DNA of 64,000 bases from Astropecten irregularis. Its lineage: Eukaryota; Echinodermata; Asteroidea; Paxillosida; Astropectinidae. The notes below the pieces were generated by a model. It was not told where the DNA came from and searched no databases. It saw only the letters and a program-made list of their open reading frames with translations. The stretch is from contig OZ020261.1 in NCBI GenBank assembly GCA_963971285.1, forward strand, positions 186,001-250,000, in the 5' to 3' direction. The position numbers were made by a program, and so were the translations under genes. This document shows, piece after piece, positions 32,851 through 45,120 of this stretch (position 1 is the first letter of the stretch; every line of letters begins with the position of its first letter).

Positions 32851-34636
32851 AATTACCCAAAATTTAAAAACCCATATTTGCATAACATCACTCATACACA
32901 GACAAGAAAAAATAGTAGTCAAGGTTAAAACACATTTATCAGTGTGGAATTATACGCTCAATGTATTGATTTATTATTTATTTAAGTCAAAGAAGGTTTT
33001 ATTGTAATGATTTAAGTTTTGATTGATAACAATAGTTTTATTCTTCAGAATTCGATAGCCTGGTAATTACTATCCATTCATTAAGAGTGGGATATTATTA
33101 CCATGAATAAATTATGTTATATCAGTAACCAAACAATCGTTGAACAATCGTTGTCTTCACCAATTTTAAATAACCGCCATGGGAGTTTAAAATGCGTGCA
33201 GAAAACACTGTATGTCAATTAAGGATAATATTTCAATTAACTTAAAATTAACCTCAAAATCTGAGGAGTTGGTATGTTTTTTATCAATAATAACATTTAT
33301 TTCACATTCATTTCCAGCAATATTGTTTCCTAATCACTGATGGGTCCACATTTTCCTCTTAAACGACATTTGTTGGTTTAGTGACCCTGAAAACTGCCTT
33401 CTTATAATTTTAAGTGTTGTTTGACATGCCAAAACAAGATAGCATTTTGATAATGTGGGCCCATCACTGACTCGAAACTACAAAAGTGACATAAACGGTA
33501 AATTATGCGGGTTAACTGCACATTACTAAACAATTAGTGTATTTTGTATTTAATAAAATGTTGTATTAAGCAAATTCAAAGTTAATTCAAGTGGCGGTAT
33601 CTTCTTAAAAAGCATGAGGCATGATGCATAAGGCACGCACAGGTAGGTGTGTCCAAATTGTGCAAACTGTCTTTGCAATTCCCTTTGGTTTGAAGTAATG
33701 CAATCCAATGTAATATTCACATGAAATGATTCGAGTGTAGGCTAAATATTAAATGTTTGCCAAAGGCAAAGTCAATTGTACAGTTCAATATGCTACTTAT
33801 CATTAGTTTTTTTGCCCACGTGGATGTGCAGTGAATCTAGAAGCAAAATGTACAGCAAGTGTATTTTTCATATTACTTAAATATATAGAAATATAACTTC
33901 AATAATTATAAACCACGGATTCAATAATATTACAACACAGAGATACATGTTTCTACCTATTTATAATTATTACAATCATCAAATAACCACAAGGGAAACT
34001 GACTGAACTATTTATATTACAGTATTAGATTAACGTGGGTTAACAGCAATTTCAATTGAGTAATAGATCGATTACAATTCTGATCTTAAATCTGTACCAT
34101 TGGAAGGGATTATCGTATCAAGTCTTACAATGTGTGCGATAATTGTAGATCAGCCATACGGGTATTGCCGCTGCCGCACACAATTTCAATTTCAATAGCA
34201 CATCCATTAACAACTCTGTAATGTAACATTACAATTAACTGGAATGTAAAGCCTAAGGAGTAATACCCTGTATTCCCTAAAAAAAGTTGTGAAGATAGTA
34301 GAGATTATTGACAAAACCATCTGTGATTAAATTTTGTGCAAGCCATCTTTATGAAAGTATCACAATACTACGGAAGAGTATAAGGGCCACCTGCAAAAAA
34401 AAATTTCGAGTTACTATCTCGCCGCGGCGAGTTACTATCGGCGAGTTACTATCGCCGCGTCTGACCATAAAACAAACAATTTGATGAATAAAGAAAGAGA
34501 GACATCTCAAGAAGAACCGGGATGCGCTCCACAAGTTTTAAGAAGCTTTTATCAGTGTACATGTAGTGTATAGCGAGGTCAAAAAAACTTGAAGAGGCAT
34601 AGTGTATAGTTCTAACTGAAAGTGGTTTATCAGGTG

Positions 34637-34676
34637 GTTGGGGTAGGGGTGGGGTGGGGTGGGGTGGGGTGGGGTT
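34637..34676 (+). repeat. (GGGGT)n tract, G-quadruplex-prone
   Basis: Seven runs of four G separated by one or two bases. The paired arm of the foldback element carries the C-rich counterpart, shorter and interrupted, at about 35628-35655. Confidence 0.75.
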
Positions 34677-35892
34677 TGTTGAGGAGGAAAGGGGGAGATG
34701 AATGATGGGGGAGGGAAAAGAAGAAAGGAAGACAGGGATTGATTAAAGAAAAATGGAAGTAAAGAAGGGAAGATGGATACCCAAGGATTCGACCAAGAAA
34801 ATTGACGCTTTTGATCTTGCTCAGTTGGTTTCTGCTCATCCTTAATCTGTATTTGGCAGCGTTATCAAGGGTGAAGTGGCGAGATATAAACGCATTCGAA
34901 AACACGAAAGGGATTTTGTTACGAACTTTTGCAAGAGCAACAGTAAAGTACACCAACCTCCGGGGACTCAACTATGAAGTTGAACCAAAGGGATCCTGTC
35001 ATTTCTTTATTTTAGAAAATAAACCAGGATGACAGTTTTTTCAATTGGTTGTTATGTGGACTAAAACGCAATAAAACATAACAACCATTATCTCGCATCT
35101 ATGATTGGTCAAAGCACAACAAAAATGCTAAAAGGTGACTGATGAAGTGCGGCATAATAACGGTCAGAAAATATGATTTGATCCCTCCATAAAAAAAGGA
35201 AAAATCCAAGGGATCAGCATATTATCAACGGAAAAATGTGTTCTTTGAAAGACTTTCTCCTTCCCTTTTCTTGGTTTCCCTCTTGCATGCATTTTGATTT
35301 GTTCAACCGATCTTTGTGCAATACAGCTAAACAGCCCACAAGTTGGATTTGTCTCTGTCTTTGCAAAATATTTTATACTCTTATGTACACGGGTGGTATG
35401 TCAAATTACCCTACTATTCCACTCTTCCTATTAACACAAGTTCCGTTTGCTCTTCTCAGCCTGGACCCACCACATGATGGTTTTGTCTGCCCACTGTTCC
35501 ATCTACCTATACCTTCCACCTCTTGACCTCAAACTAACCAATACCTCAATTTTTCTTTCCCCATCCCTGTCTCCCTTTCTTCTTTCCCTCTTTCTTCATT
35601 CATCTGCCCCTTTCCTCCTCAACAAACCCCCACCCCACCCACCCCTACCCCAACCACCCGATAAACCACTGTCAGTTAGAACTACATGTACATGTATATA
35701 CTATGCCTCTTCACGTTTTTTGACCTCCCTATACACTACACTGATAAAAGCTTCTTAAGTCTTTTGGAGCGCATCCCGGATATTATTATTTTCTGTGCTA
35801 CAAATAAGAAAAAACTGAGATGTCTCTCTTTCTTTATTCACTTGTTTTGTTTTATGGTCAGACGATTGGGTCTTCTCTCTCTTGTTTTGCTG

Positions 35893-36127
35893 TCCACAGG
35901 CAGTGGCGTCACCAGACTTTTGAGTCTGGGGGGCACAAGGGGGGCAGTAGCAATTGTTGGGGGGGCACTACAATAATACATATTGTATTTTTTTTCGCCA
36001 ACCCAAATCTCAAATGGGGGGGCACGAGGGGGGGCACGAGGTTTTTCAGGGGGGCACGTGCCCCCCCCCCCCCTGGCCCAACCCCCCCCCCCCCCCCCCC
36101 CCCCTTGGCGACGCCACTGTCCACACG
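35893..36127. mobile_element. hAT-like MITE nested in the foldback element
   Basis: Termini CAGTGGCGTC (35901) and GACGCCACTG (ending 36119) are inverted. Flanks TCCACAGG and TCCACACG form an 8-bp target duplication with one mismatch. The interior is mostly G or C homopolymer-rich sequence around GGGGGGCAC. Both the terminus and the 8-bp duplication fit hAT elements. Confidence 0.75.
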
Positions 36128-36337
36128 CCGGCTATACATGTACGAATTTGGTGTTCCTTTTTACACACAAATTGCTGTCAATCGCAATACCGGATACATG
36201 CAGCTGGTATACTCAGGACAGTAACTCGCCGCGGCGAGATAGTAACTCGCCGCGGCGAGATACGGTAACTCGCCGCGGCGAGATAGCAACTCGAAAATTT
36301 TTTTGCAGGTGGCCCTTATACTCTTCCGTACAATACT

Positions 36338-37330
36338 CATAAAATGTTGAATTAAATATAGAGTTTGCCATCATGCCAAACCATGTCTAAAATATCTAGA
36401 TTATAGTAACAAACACTATTTTGCATTAAAACGTTACTGTAAAACAAAACTGAAACATTAGCTGCGTATAACCTGAAAATATTTTTAGAGCATATAATCT
36501 CAATTTATATAATGCAATATCCAATTCATCTAAATGTCACAATTCATACCATTTGAAAAGTTGTTCTTTCTCGATTAAAGTCACCCTTTTAAAAACGAAT
36601 AAAATACACCAAAACTTTAGTGTGAAACATATATTGAAGACAACGTCTAACATTTTTTTCACATATATGTAACTTATACATCTTAAACCCATTATTGTTC
36701 TACAGTAGTTAACTAAAATTAGTCAAAGCATGAAATTCAAAAATGTTTTTCAGATTATAATCATAGATTATTTTACACTAAGACGTTACTTCCATAATTT
36801 ATTTGAGTTAAATAATTGTCCTCCCCTTTGCAAATAAAATTTCCTTTTAAGCCAAGTACTGTGTTGATTGTTGTGCACCGAAATTTACAAGACGTGATGT
36901 TTTATATCAGTCTGTGAAAATGATTTGGAGCTACTTTCTTAATTCCCCAAGCAGCAGTCCATTCGAGAGTTTTGCATTCCAAGACTTAATTTTTGCAAAT
37001 CAATATTTGAGAATTGTAAATTGACATTGATATAGAAAATTCGGGCTTCATATATTGTTATTATCTCACAAATCGACAGAAATTTCGTTACAATCGAACT
37101 TATTTTGACATTTCTAATGTGTCACCTTCGTACCTTGATAAGTGACCGCAATTTTAGTTTATTGCCTTAAAACAGATTACCCTGCGAGCAGCGTGGATGT
37201 TTATGGATATACATTTAAGGACTTGTTCCCCTAGGAAAGCATAAAAATTGTTAATTTGAGATCCAATAAACACCTTTTATAAATATTCGCTTTTATGTCA
37301 TCCTGTGATTTTCCATGTAAATCTGCAATG
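36338..37330. other. AT-rich 3' flank of FReP2
   Basis: No gene or repeat recognised; strongly AT-rich. Confidence 0.5.
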
Positions 37331-37913
37331 TACAGGGTGTCTCATAAAAAAAAGAAACCGAAATTTGTCGGTGTTTAATCTTATTTTAATTTCACTTTTG
37401 AATAATAAATGACACATATCTGAAAAGCTTATTTCCTCAGCTTTCATTTGATACCATTCACATGACCCATACTTCACGCATAAGTGAGTAAATACAATAT
37501 GAAGCTAGGCTATCAAAAAGTAATTTGCACAACGATATTTTAACTTAAAAGAATCAATAACAATTCTAGAAACTACATTTACTGGCCTTTCAAATGATTC
37601 CTCAGTCAAGAAAAATGAGCAAGGGATGACAGAGATAATTGCCTTTAAAATGGATTGAAAATTCATGTTTTTCAAATCCTTCTTTTATACCTGACCGGTT
37701 TTTTGCATGAATGGATGCGGATCCATTATGTCCATTGAAAACGTGCGTGTTAAAAAAAAAGAAGCAAATAATCGGTAAGGTATAACGAAGGATTTGAAAA
37801 ACATGAATTTTCAATCCATTTTAAAGGCAATTATTACTCAAAAGTGAAATTAAAATGACCAGTGATTAAACACTGACAAATCTCGGTTTCGTTTTTTTTG
37901 GGGGACACCTGTA
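37331..37913. mobile_element. Mariner-like foldback MITE
   Basis: TA flanks on both sides (37331-37332, 37912-37913). Termini CAGGGTGTCTCATAAAAAAA and inverse CAGGTGTCCCCCAAAAAAAA. A second inner inverted pair (GAAAATTCATGTTTTTCAAA near 37658 and its inverse near 37795) makes the element almost fully foldback. TA duplication and terminus fit Tc1/mariner-type MITEs. Confidence 0.7.
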
Positions 37914-38207
37914 TATCCATTAGGATGGCTAAAGGGGATCAACACAGACAGATCAATACACTGTACATGGAATAAGTGCATTTTGGTAATGCTCGTCTTT
38001 AAACACTGTAGAATGGTTACGACTAAATTAAATAGGCTCTGTAGTCCTAACGTGTATTCGTGGCTTGTGGATTAAATGGAATACAGGGCCTATTTTGACA
38101 ACAAATAAAATTCAAAACATGTAAAACTGGAAAAAAAATCATCGCTTTGCTGCTTTCAGGGTTACAAAATTATATCAATCCGTTTGGGGATTTTCAACAC
38201 CTAATGG

Positions 38208-39185
38208 TTACAGGATTTCCCTTATTTTCATGCTACATTCCCTCAGAGAATAGTTGCCCCCTTTCCAGTCCTTCCATTGTATACCCTGTTGATATTTAAC
38301 AACAGGGTGATCGTAGTATTTGCCATTAAGGTGAGCATTGAAACATGATTTGAACCACCATGCACCTTCCCATGTTTGTGCACAGTTTGTGTTCGTGTTT
38401 TTATCATTGTCCCGATCTTTTGTTGTGAATGACATGCTATTTTGAGATTTCAGGGAGTTACCAGCTGTACTCAGAGAATTGTATGACCCCGCATTAATTG
38501 TGTAATTTCCCCCTTTAATTTCAAACTTACCGTACTCAGCCCAGATTTGATTATTAGCCCAGTCTCCCAAATCAGCTCGCAGCATCCACTTCCCTGATGC
38601 AGTCAAGTTGCGAAGAATGTCGTTTCCAAGCCAAAATTCACCGGATAGATTGCCAAACCCAGATTGGTAGTCAGCCCAGTCACGGAAAAAGTCAACTGAG
38701 CCATCTTGACGCCTCTGAAATACTATCCAGCCTCCACCAGCTGTTGTCATATCACAGTATACCTGGATGCCTTTCTTCATTCCAGCAGGATAGATGGTAT
38801 AGATACCACTGTCAAAGTGACCATCATTTACCGACATCTGACAACTTTGGTATTTTGATGGCCTCAACAAAGTTTCATGGTTTTTGTCAAAGTACACACT
38901 TCCTTGTAGCACAGCAAAGTTCCAAACTGCGTCAGCCTGAGTTATGTTATTCATTTCGCAGGATTGGTAACTTTCGCGATAGTTAAACGAGGCACATCGT
39001 TGATCCATGGAGCAATCTCTTCCACAAATCACTGAAGAAGATGTAGTCTTTGCTTGAAACACATGGTTTAGCAATGTACGATTTGGGGCTTTGTAGAAAG
39101 TGGTACGTGACAAAGTTTGGCACTCTCCCTGACAGATTTCGGCCATAAAAGCCAGAAACAAGATTGCAATGCAAAATGCCATCAT
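38208..39185 (-). CDS. FReP2: secreted PAN/apple plus fibrinogen-like protein
   Basis: Single-exon ORF of 325 residues. Signal peptide 1-20; PAN/apple-like region about 22-100 (Cys 22, 54, 58, 64, 76); fibrinogen C-terminal domain about 113-324 with the same core as FReP1. Predicted disulphides C115-C144 and C268-C281; calcium loop DRDND (257-261). A cysteine near the C-terminus (SLRECSMKIRE) is shared by all intact copies and is not one of the usual two pairs. Secreted and presumably lectin-like. Its start faces the plus-strand FReP3 across about 6.5 kb of repeated upstream modules. The first codons are MM; either Met is possible. Confidence 0.93.
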   Translation of the reverse strand: MMAFCIAILFLAFMAEICQGECQTLSRTTFYKAPNRTLLNHVFQAKTTSSSVICGRDCSMDQRCASFNYRESYQSCEMNNITQADAVWNFAVLQGSVYFDKNHETLLRPSKYQSCQMSVNDGHFDSGIYTIYPAGMKKGIQVYCDMTTAGGGWIVFQRRQDGSVDFFRDWADYQSGFGNLSGEFWLGNDILRNLTASGKWMLRADLGDWANNQIWAEYGKFEIKGGNYTINAGSYNSLSTAGNSLKSQNSMSFTTKDRDNDKNTNTNCAQTWEGAWWFKSCFNAHLNGKYYDHPVVKYQQGIQWKDWKGGNYSLRECSMKIREIL

Positions 39186-39339
39186 AATGCATATGGTGAT
39201 GTCAACAATAGTCGTAGTTCAACAAAGTGGTAGAAGAGAATTTGTCTTTCTTCACAGAATTACAAGGATGATATTTCAGCAAGCCTCCGCTGAAATTTAC
39301 ATTCGGATATTATTTGCTGATTTGAATTGAGTCTTCTAG

Positions 39340-40010
39340 TGTTGGTTAAGAGATATTGTCCAGCCCAGTCTTACTCCTAGTTGCAGAGCCGATTACTCGC
39401 ATGCAATGAATTTAAAATCCAATCAATCCTGTTGTTGACTTGAAACACTCTTCCAGTATCGGTTAAGAGTTACTGCTCAGCACAGTCTTACTCCAAGTTG
39501 CAGAGCCGAATGGATACTACTTGCTAGACCCAGACGAGGGAAAGAAGGAAAATCTGTGAGTGACCACAGAGTGAGGTAGTCTTCTCTTCAGATGCTTGCG
39601 CTTTGTATGATATGGTAACCCAGATTCAGATTATTAATGGATATAACGGAGAACCAGTAAGTAATAAGTCTTTGGCGAGACAGTCGTATTGGTGTTGGTG
39701 ATGGTGACGGCAAGACATGGTCGTCAATTAAGAACAAATCGATCCTCCTTCAGACATTGCGACTCTCAGGAAATGAAATCATGGTTCTGCAGTGGAATTA
39801 TACGTGCTGCGATTTAAAGTTACTATTTTAATGTTGGTTAAGAGATATTGCTCAGCCCAGTCTTAGTCCTAGTTGCAGAACCGATTACTTTAAAATTGCC
39901 CCTCTCAGAATTGCAATCCAATCAATCTTGTGCTGACTTGAAGCACTCTTCTAGTTTTTGTTAAGAGATACTGCTCAGCAAAGTCTTACTCAAAGTTGCA
40001 GAGCCGAATG
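39340..40010. repeat. Tandem short repeats upstream of FReP2
   Basis: A roughly 50-bp repeat (GTTAAGAGAT(A/T)... CAGTCTTACTC...AGTTGCAGAGCCGA) occurs at 39346, 39462, 39836 and 39960, in two pairs. Between the pairs lies one copy of the 'FReP upstream module' (39538-39800). Confidence 0.7.
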
Positions 40011-40125
40011 AATACCACTTCCGCGACCCAGACGACTTGTCTTCTTTACTCGTAGGCCCTTCGTATATCAAGGAAGTGCAGTGTATGAGATCTTCAATGT
40101 GTACTAATTGAAATCATTTAAAATT

Positions 40126-41350
40126 CTCTCCGCGAAAGAAGGAAAATCTGTGATCACAGAGTAAGGAAGTCTTCTCTTCAGATGCTGGCATTCTGTATGA
40201 TATGGTAACCAAGATTCAGATGATCAGTGGCAATCATGAAGAACCAGTATAAGTCTCTGGCCAGACAGTCGTATTGGTGATGGTGACGGTAAGGCATGGT
40301 CGTCAATTTAGAATAAGTCGATTCTCCTTCAGACATTGGCACACACTGGCACATACAGTATGATATGGTAACCCATTTTCAGATCAGCAGTTGCAATCAC
40401 GGAGAACCAGTATGGAAAAGGTCTTTGCGCAGACAGCCGTATTTTTGACGGCAAGGCATGGTCGTCAATTAAAAACAGATCGATTCTCCTTCAGAAATTG
40501 CGACTCCCAGCAAATTTATTCATGGTTCCACCGTGGAATTGTACGTGCAGCGATTTAAAAATGCCCATCATAATCATCATTGTTTACGAAGCTGATTGAG
40601 ATTTCTTTCAAAGTAAACCATTCTCCTAGAGACAAACTTTATCTTTAGATGCTGGTGAGGGGATGGAGCGTACGCAACCTTATTCTTACTTGCAATACAA
40701 AATAAGGCAAAACTTTTTCCAACAAAATTTATAAGAAGCATCCAATCTGCAAACTATGAACCCGCAATGAAAAATGTAATTATTTTCGCTACACACCTTC
40801 TATATATTTTGGTTTGTATGAATTTTTCATATTGAAATGCTAGACACTGATTATTTTTTTATTTTGGTATGGAAACGTTTCAATGAAAATATTTTACAAT
40901 AGAATGGGGAATTTATTGATTAAACTAAAATTCTTCTCAAAGTTTATACACCATAATTTGGGTATAATATATTTGCAGTGTTTTACCCAACCGTTGAAAA
41001 TATGCAAGGACATTTTGTTTCGTAAAACTCCCTACAAACGCAAACGCAGATATAGAGCAGAAACAGAGCAGAAATAGATATTAAGTAATTCAAATCTTTC
41101 GTGGAATATTTGAAGTCTTTTCTTCAGATGGCATACTGTATGAAACGGTACCATATTCTCAGTGCTAAGCAGGGAGAATAAGCATGTAATAACTTCTTTG
41201 CCAGACAGTCATAGTGTTGTTATTGACGGTAAGGGATGGTCGTCAATTAAGAAAATAATCGATCATCTTTCAGGCATTGCGACTCTCGGCAAACGTGTTC
41301 ATGATTCCATCGTGCTACTACTGTTCGTTCAATGATTTAAAGTTGTCCTT
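40126..41350 (+). repeat. FReP upstream modules, unit 0
   Basis: Three copies (about 40135-40345, 40362-40540, 41098-41290) of a roughly 200-bp module. Landmarks are GTCTTCTCTTCAGATG, CTGTATGATATGGTAAC, GGCATGGTCGTCAATT and TCAGACATTGCGACTC. The same three-module set lies upstream at 51122-52240 and 55313-56420. Open frames in the third module are not conserved between copies, so it is treated as non-coding, possibly regulatory. Confidence 0.65.
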
Positions 41351-41515
41351 GATATCTAACACGGTTACCTTAGTAGTATAGGCGGAGCATCTCGACCCAA
41401 TACAGACGGCAGTGGGAAGCGATGGAGCGGTTGGATGCGAGAAAAAGATGCTTCTACGCATTCATTTTACTCTTTCAAAATCGTGACTTGTGACTCAATT
41501 CTACACAACAAATAA

Positions 41516-41935
41516 ATAGCTGGATAGCTCCTTTGGTAGAGCGCCAGAACGGTATCCAGGAGTTCACCGGCTCGAATCCCCCTCCAGTCAATTTTTCTTT
41601 GTTCATTTTTCAATGGCTTTAAATTCAGTCAGCTTCCCTTGTGGTTATTTGATGATTATATTAATTAAAAAGCCGTATCCTCTTTGAGTGATCCCCATGC
41701 ACCGTTCTCATGATGCAACATTGCTGCGAGTATCGATAAAATGGTCCTTGGGATATGGCGGTGTATGGCTTCTGTCTGCCCAATGAACAAAGGTAAATTA
41801 CTCTTAGGGACACCTATGTCAGTTGGTAGAGCGCCTTTACGTTATTCGGGAGGTCGCCGGTTCGAATCCCGCTCCAGTCAATGTTTCTTCATTCAATTTT
41901 CAATGACAGTAATTTTCCCTTCTGGTTAATTATTT
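41516..41935 (+). repeat. Two tRNA-derived SINE heads with body (family A)
   Basis: Heads at about 41518-41589 and 41808-41880 with B-boxes GGCTCGAATCCCC and GGTTCGAATCCCG. The intervening body includes AAAAAGCCGTATCCTCTTTG. Duplicated at 52376-52795 and 56556-56975. Confidence 0.7.
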
Positions 41936-41974
41936 GATGATCAACAATAAAAATGCCCAAAAGGTATGAACAAT

Positions 41975-42349
41975 ACGGGCGTTTCACAATTTAGAGCGCC
42001 ACCAAGAGGGCAGCAGGGAGAGGTTGATTTACGCGGTGCGTCGACATTGGAGATTTTTCCCCTATACGTTCAATCGTCTTCGCCATTTAACCCACTGTAT
42101 ATCATTCATTTATAGGTATTTCTCAATGTTTTCCAGTTTCGATGTGTGTGCTGTACATTCGAAATATTTCTAAACATAAACCATTGTGATAACACGTGAA
42201 ATAAACGCACAAAACGACCAAAGAATTAGCAATAACGTTGAACGTATAGGGGCAAAAGCTCCGATGTCCACAATTTCCCATCATGCCCCGCGTAAATCGG
42301 CTTCTCCCTGCTGCCCTCTTGGTGGCGCTCTAAATTGTGAATCGCCCGT
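41975..42349. mobile_element. 375-bp MITE absent from both paralogous units
   Basis: Inverted termini of about 60 bp: ACGGGCGTTTCACAATTTAG at the left, the same with one change at the right. Units 1 and 2 read ATGAACAATTGTTGGGAGTC at this point (about 52826 and 57006), an empty site. Flank AT on both sides allows a 2-bp duplication. Each terminus contains CCACCAAGAGGGCAGCAG. Confidence 0.85.
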
Positions 42350-44200
42350 ATTGTTGGGAGTCGTCTGTTCTTCAACAAAAATGTTACATAATCTCAACAT
42401 TATGTATTCAGGTTCAAATCGTCATAATATTATTTATCCACATAAGCATGATTTTGGTAAATGTTTCAATAAATTACTGTATGGGTGACCAAAGAACCAC
42501 GCCCCACTGTTGAGTTGGTTGTAGCTGCCCACTGGTGTAGGTACTTTAATGAGCAGAAACAGAAAAAAGAAACAAAGAGGAACACCAACAGAAACAGAGT
42601 AAGAAACAGCAATGGCAACGGCATTGCACACGAACACCCACACGCACACCGGCACACCCCCACGCACACGCACATGGACACGGAGGTTTCTTTAAGAGAC
42701 AAAAATGCATCTCCAACACCGACTTTCGTTCCCCGCATAGACGCCACAGCCGCACATTGTCTATATCGAGATATTTATTAGGTGAAACCAATGTATAACA
42801 CACATTTTCAAATGCCCTAGGTGCAAGCTTATCATAAACGTTGTTTGTGTACATCATTAAGGAGTATCTAGTCAAATCTACAATCATTTCCATTTCAAGA
42901 AATGTATTTCGTGTGGGAAATTATACGGGATAGCAGAACCGTCTAAGAGAAGAACACGGGGCCACGGTCTCTTTGGGTTGATTCCCACTGACTGAGTAAT
43001 GTACTTTTTATTCATACAATGCAGTCTGCGGTGTAAATGTCTCAGTTATTTGTCTGTACTGGAAAAAGGGATACTCAATATGCAAGACGCACGCACAATG
43101 ACTAGATTACAACTAGAGATATATGTCTGCAACAGAACATAGATGTTTTCCGCTATATGTTTTTAAATTAAATTATGTATCTGGAACATTTAATCTAAAT
43201 ATGTATGTTTCACAATGTAAGACCATCCCTAATCTGGACAATTTATACAGGAATGGTAGTCCTAATTACTTTCTTTAAATGAGGAGCTACTTCCTGTTTG
43301 GCAGGATGTTGAGGTCACAGAGGTCAAGCAATGTGTCACAAAGAAAAACCTAGCAAACATTGATATTTATTGAAAGAATGAAGTTAATATCTCAAACGGT
43401 TAGGTTTTTGTTGATTTTTAATTATTTTTATTAATAAGTTCAAATCGCATGTAATTGGACACTTGCTGAAGCATCATGACGTTGTTCGCGCGTTTACATC
43501 TATGCTATACAAACGTTGAACTGTTTGTAAAAATGTTAAATTGCATAAAAGCCCGTTGAATAAAACGTGTACAAAGCCTATGGGCCATGGGAGAATAAAG
43601 AAGAAAAAGAAAGAAAAACAAATCTGAACAAACAGTATAGCTTTTCCGCAACTATGCGGAAAAGCCAATTATTGTTATAATTGTTTCAGTCAGGATATTA
43701 ATTCCCAAAAGTGACCGTTGTATACAGGCAGATTAGGATCTAAATAACCGTAACATGTAGTCAAATCGTCCAACTTAATCTGATTCCTTAATCCACCCCC
43801 TTCAGAACACAATGACTAGATTAAATTGCAATAATCTTCTCAGTCATGCCATCAATTTCCCAGGTGACCATTGTACACAGGCATAATTATAATTTTTTGG
43901 TAATTATTCTTAACATGCGGTACAATCATCGAACTGAATCCAATAAACCCTTCAGAAATTAATGGCTAGTTAATTACAATTTGTCTTTGTCTCGTTACGG
44001 AAAGAACGCTGCGTATTACTGTTAAGTCTCTGTCATTTGCCGTTCCCCTCACTGATGAATGCAATGAAGCATGCTGTACTTAGCTTGATTACTGCTGCTA
44101 CCTCACTCTGTCGTTCTCTGGCACAGTGACCTTCTGGCGTGTAGTAGCCTCAAAAAGTGGATTGTTGCCACCCATGGAAGTCGATTGCTGTCACACTCCT
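42350..44200 (+). repeat. Non-coding part of FReP unit 0
   Basis: Colinear with 52840-54546 and 57020-58840. Contains a (CA)-rich tract at about 42627-42680 and a GCTTTTCCGCA...TGCGGAAAAGCC hairpin (43640-43665). Open frames on either strand accumulate differences and have no protein-like motifs. Confidence 0.6.
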
Positions 44201-44202
44201 CC

Positions 44203-44390
44203 AGCTGCCTGCCTGTGCGGAGAAGAGCAGACCATGCAACATCTTCTTGTCTGCTCACTTATGCCAGAGCCCTACACACCTGAGGACCTGATGGCACTTA
44301 CTCCCCCTGCCATGCAATGCATCCAACACTGGAGTTGACTTATCTAGTGACTCAGTAACTAGCGTAGTGACTCGAAAAGAAGAAGAAGCT
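44203..44390 (+). mobile_element. 5'-truncated LINE insertion
   Basis: AGCT direct repeats (44203-44206, 44387-44390) flank 180 bp absent at the matching site at 58836-58839. The insert encodes ACLCGEEQTMQHLLVCSLMP and ends QHWS-stop at 44338, a C-terminal zinc-knuckle (CxC...H...C) typical of non-LTR retrotransposon ORF2. It then has about 50 bp of 3' UTR and a short (GAA)n tail. Confidence 0.75.
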
Positions 44391-44529
44391 CTTTTGGTTT
44401 CATCTCGCACCACATAAATTTGGCTTTTAACAGCATCCATGTATCGCTTCTTTTGAAGGACTTCGTGTATCTTACTGTCATCCATGCGGATGACATGCCT
44501 CATTGCCTCATCCATCGGAGCCGGGTCTT

Positions 44530-45120
44530 GATCAGAAACATATACAAACAGTTAATTAATTCCTTTTTAACTCTAAGGGGAACCACTGTGAAGAGACAAA
44601 CTAATGTATAAATAATCTTATTCGTATTAAGCACATCTTATTAAGATCGAAGTTAAATGTCTACACGACTGGGCGATGGATAGTGCTAATAATCTTTTCT
44701 ATGATAATGACAAAATGTCTGATCAATTTCCTCTTTATTGCTTAGCACAAATGGCCATTACCATTTCATCCATTCCTTGTTTAATAAAGAAAGATTACAA
44801 TTCCTTGCAGCCTTTATATTAAAACATATCTAATTAAGAACAGGATAAATGCATGCACGTCCGGGCGTTGTGTACTAATCATATTTTATTGGATAATTAC
44901 AATATGTCTGATTACTTTCCTCTTAATTGCTGAGCGCAAATGGCCTTTACCGTTTTAATCATTCCTTGCTTGATGAAGAAATTATACATTTCCTACAACT
45001 TCGATATTAAGGCATAGCTTATAGGAACAGCGAAGTGCATACACGTCTCAGCATTGTAAAGTAATCATCATTTCATTCCTAATGACAAGATTGCTGATTA
45101 CTTTCCTTTATTGGTCACCA
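44530..45120 (+). repeat. Three degenerate tandem repeats upstream of FReP3
   Basis: Units start near 44634, 44816 and 45009. Each has ATTAA(A/G)(A/G)CAT.T(A/T)AT, GCAT(A/G)CACGTC(T/C), GATTACTTTCCT and AATCATTCCTTG. The set recurs upstream of FReP5 (59372-59850) and again at the window end (63784-64000). Confidence 0.6.

Larger units (their letters stand above)
34362..36337. mobile_element. 1.96-kb foldback element with 8-bp target duplication
   Basis: Direct repeat ACAATACT (34362-34369 and 36330-36337) flanks an element, 34370-36329, with termini ACGGAAGAGTATAAGGGCC in inverse. Long inverted arms (about 34370-34800 and 35520-36329) contain multiple CTCGCCGCGGCGAG palindromes near the ends and a (GGGGT)n/(ACCCC)n tract. 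The interior has smaller hairpins (e.g. 35046-35088). No transposase is seen. It interrupts the FReP2 3' flank. Confidence 0.8.

Noticed and set aside
35820..36268. Pro-rich and Gly-rich open frames over homopolymer runs
   Set aside because: Produced by long C and G tracts inside the hAT-like MITE.
42466..42893. Overlapping minus-strand frames with Val/Cys repeats (also 52962 and 57146)
   Set aside because: They arise from the CA-rich tract and differ in frame among copies.
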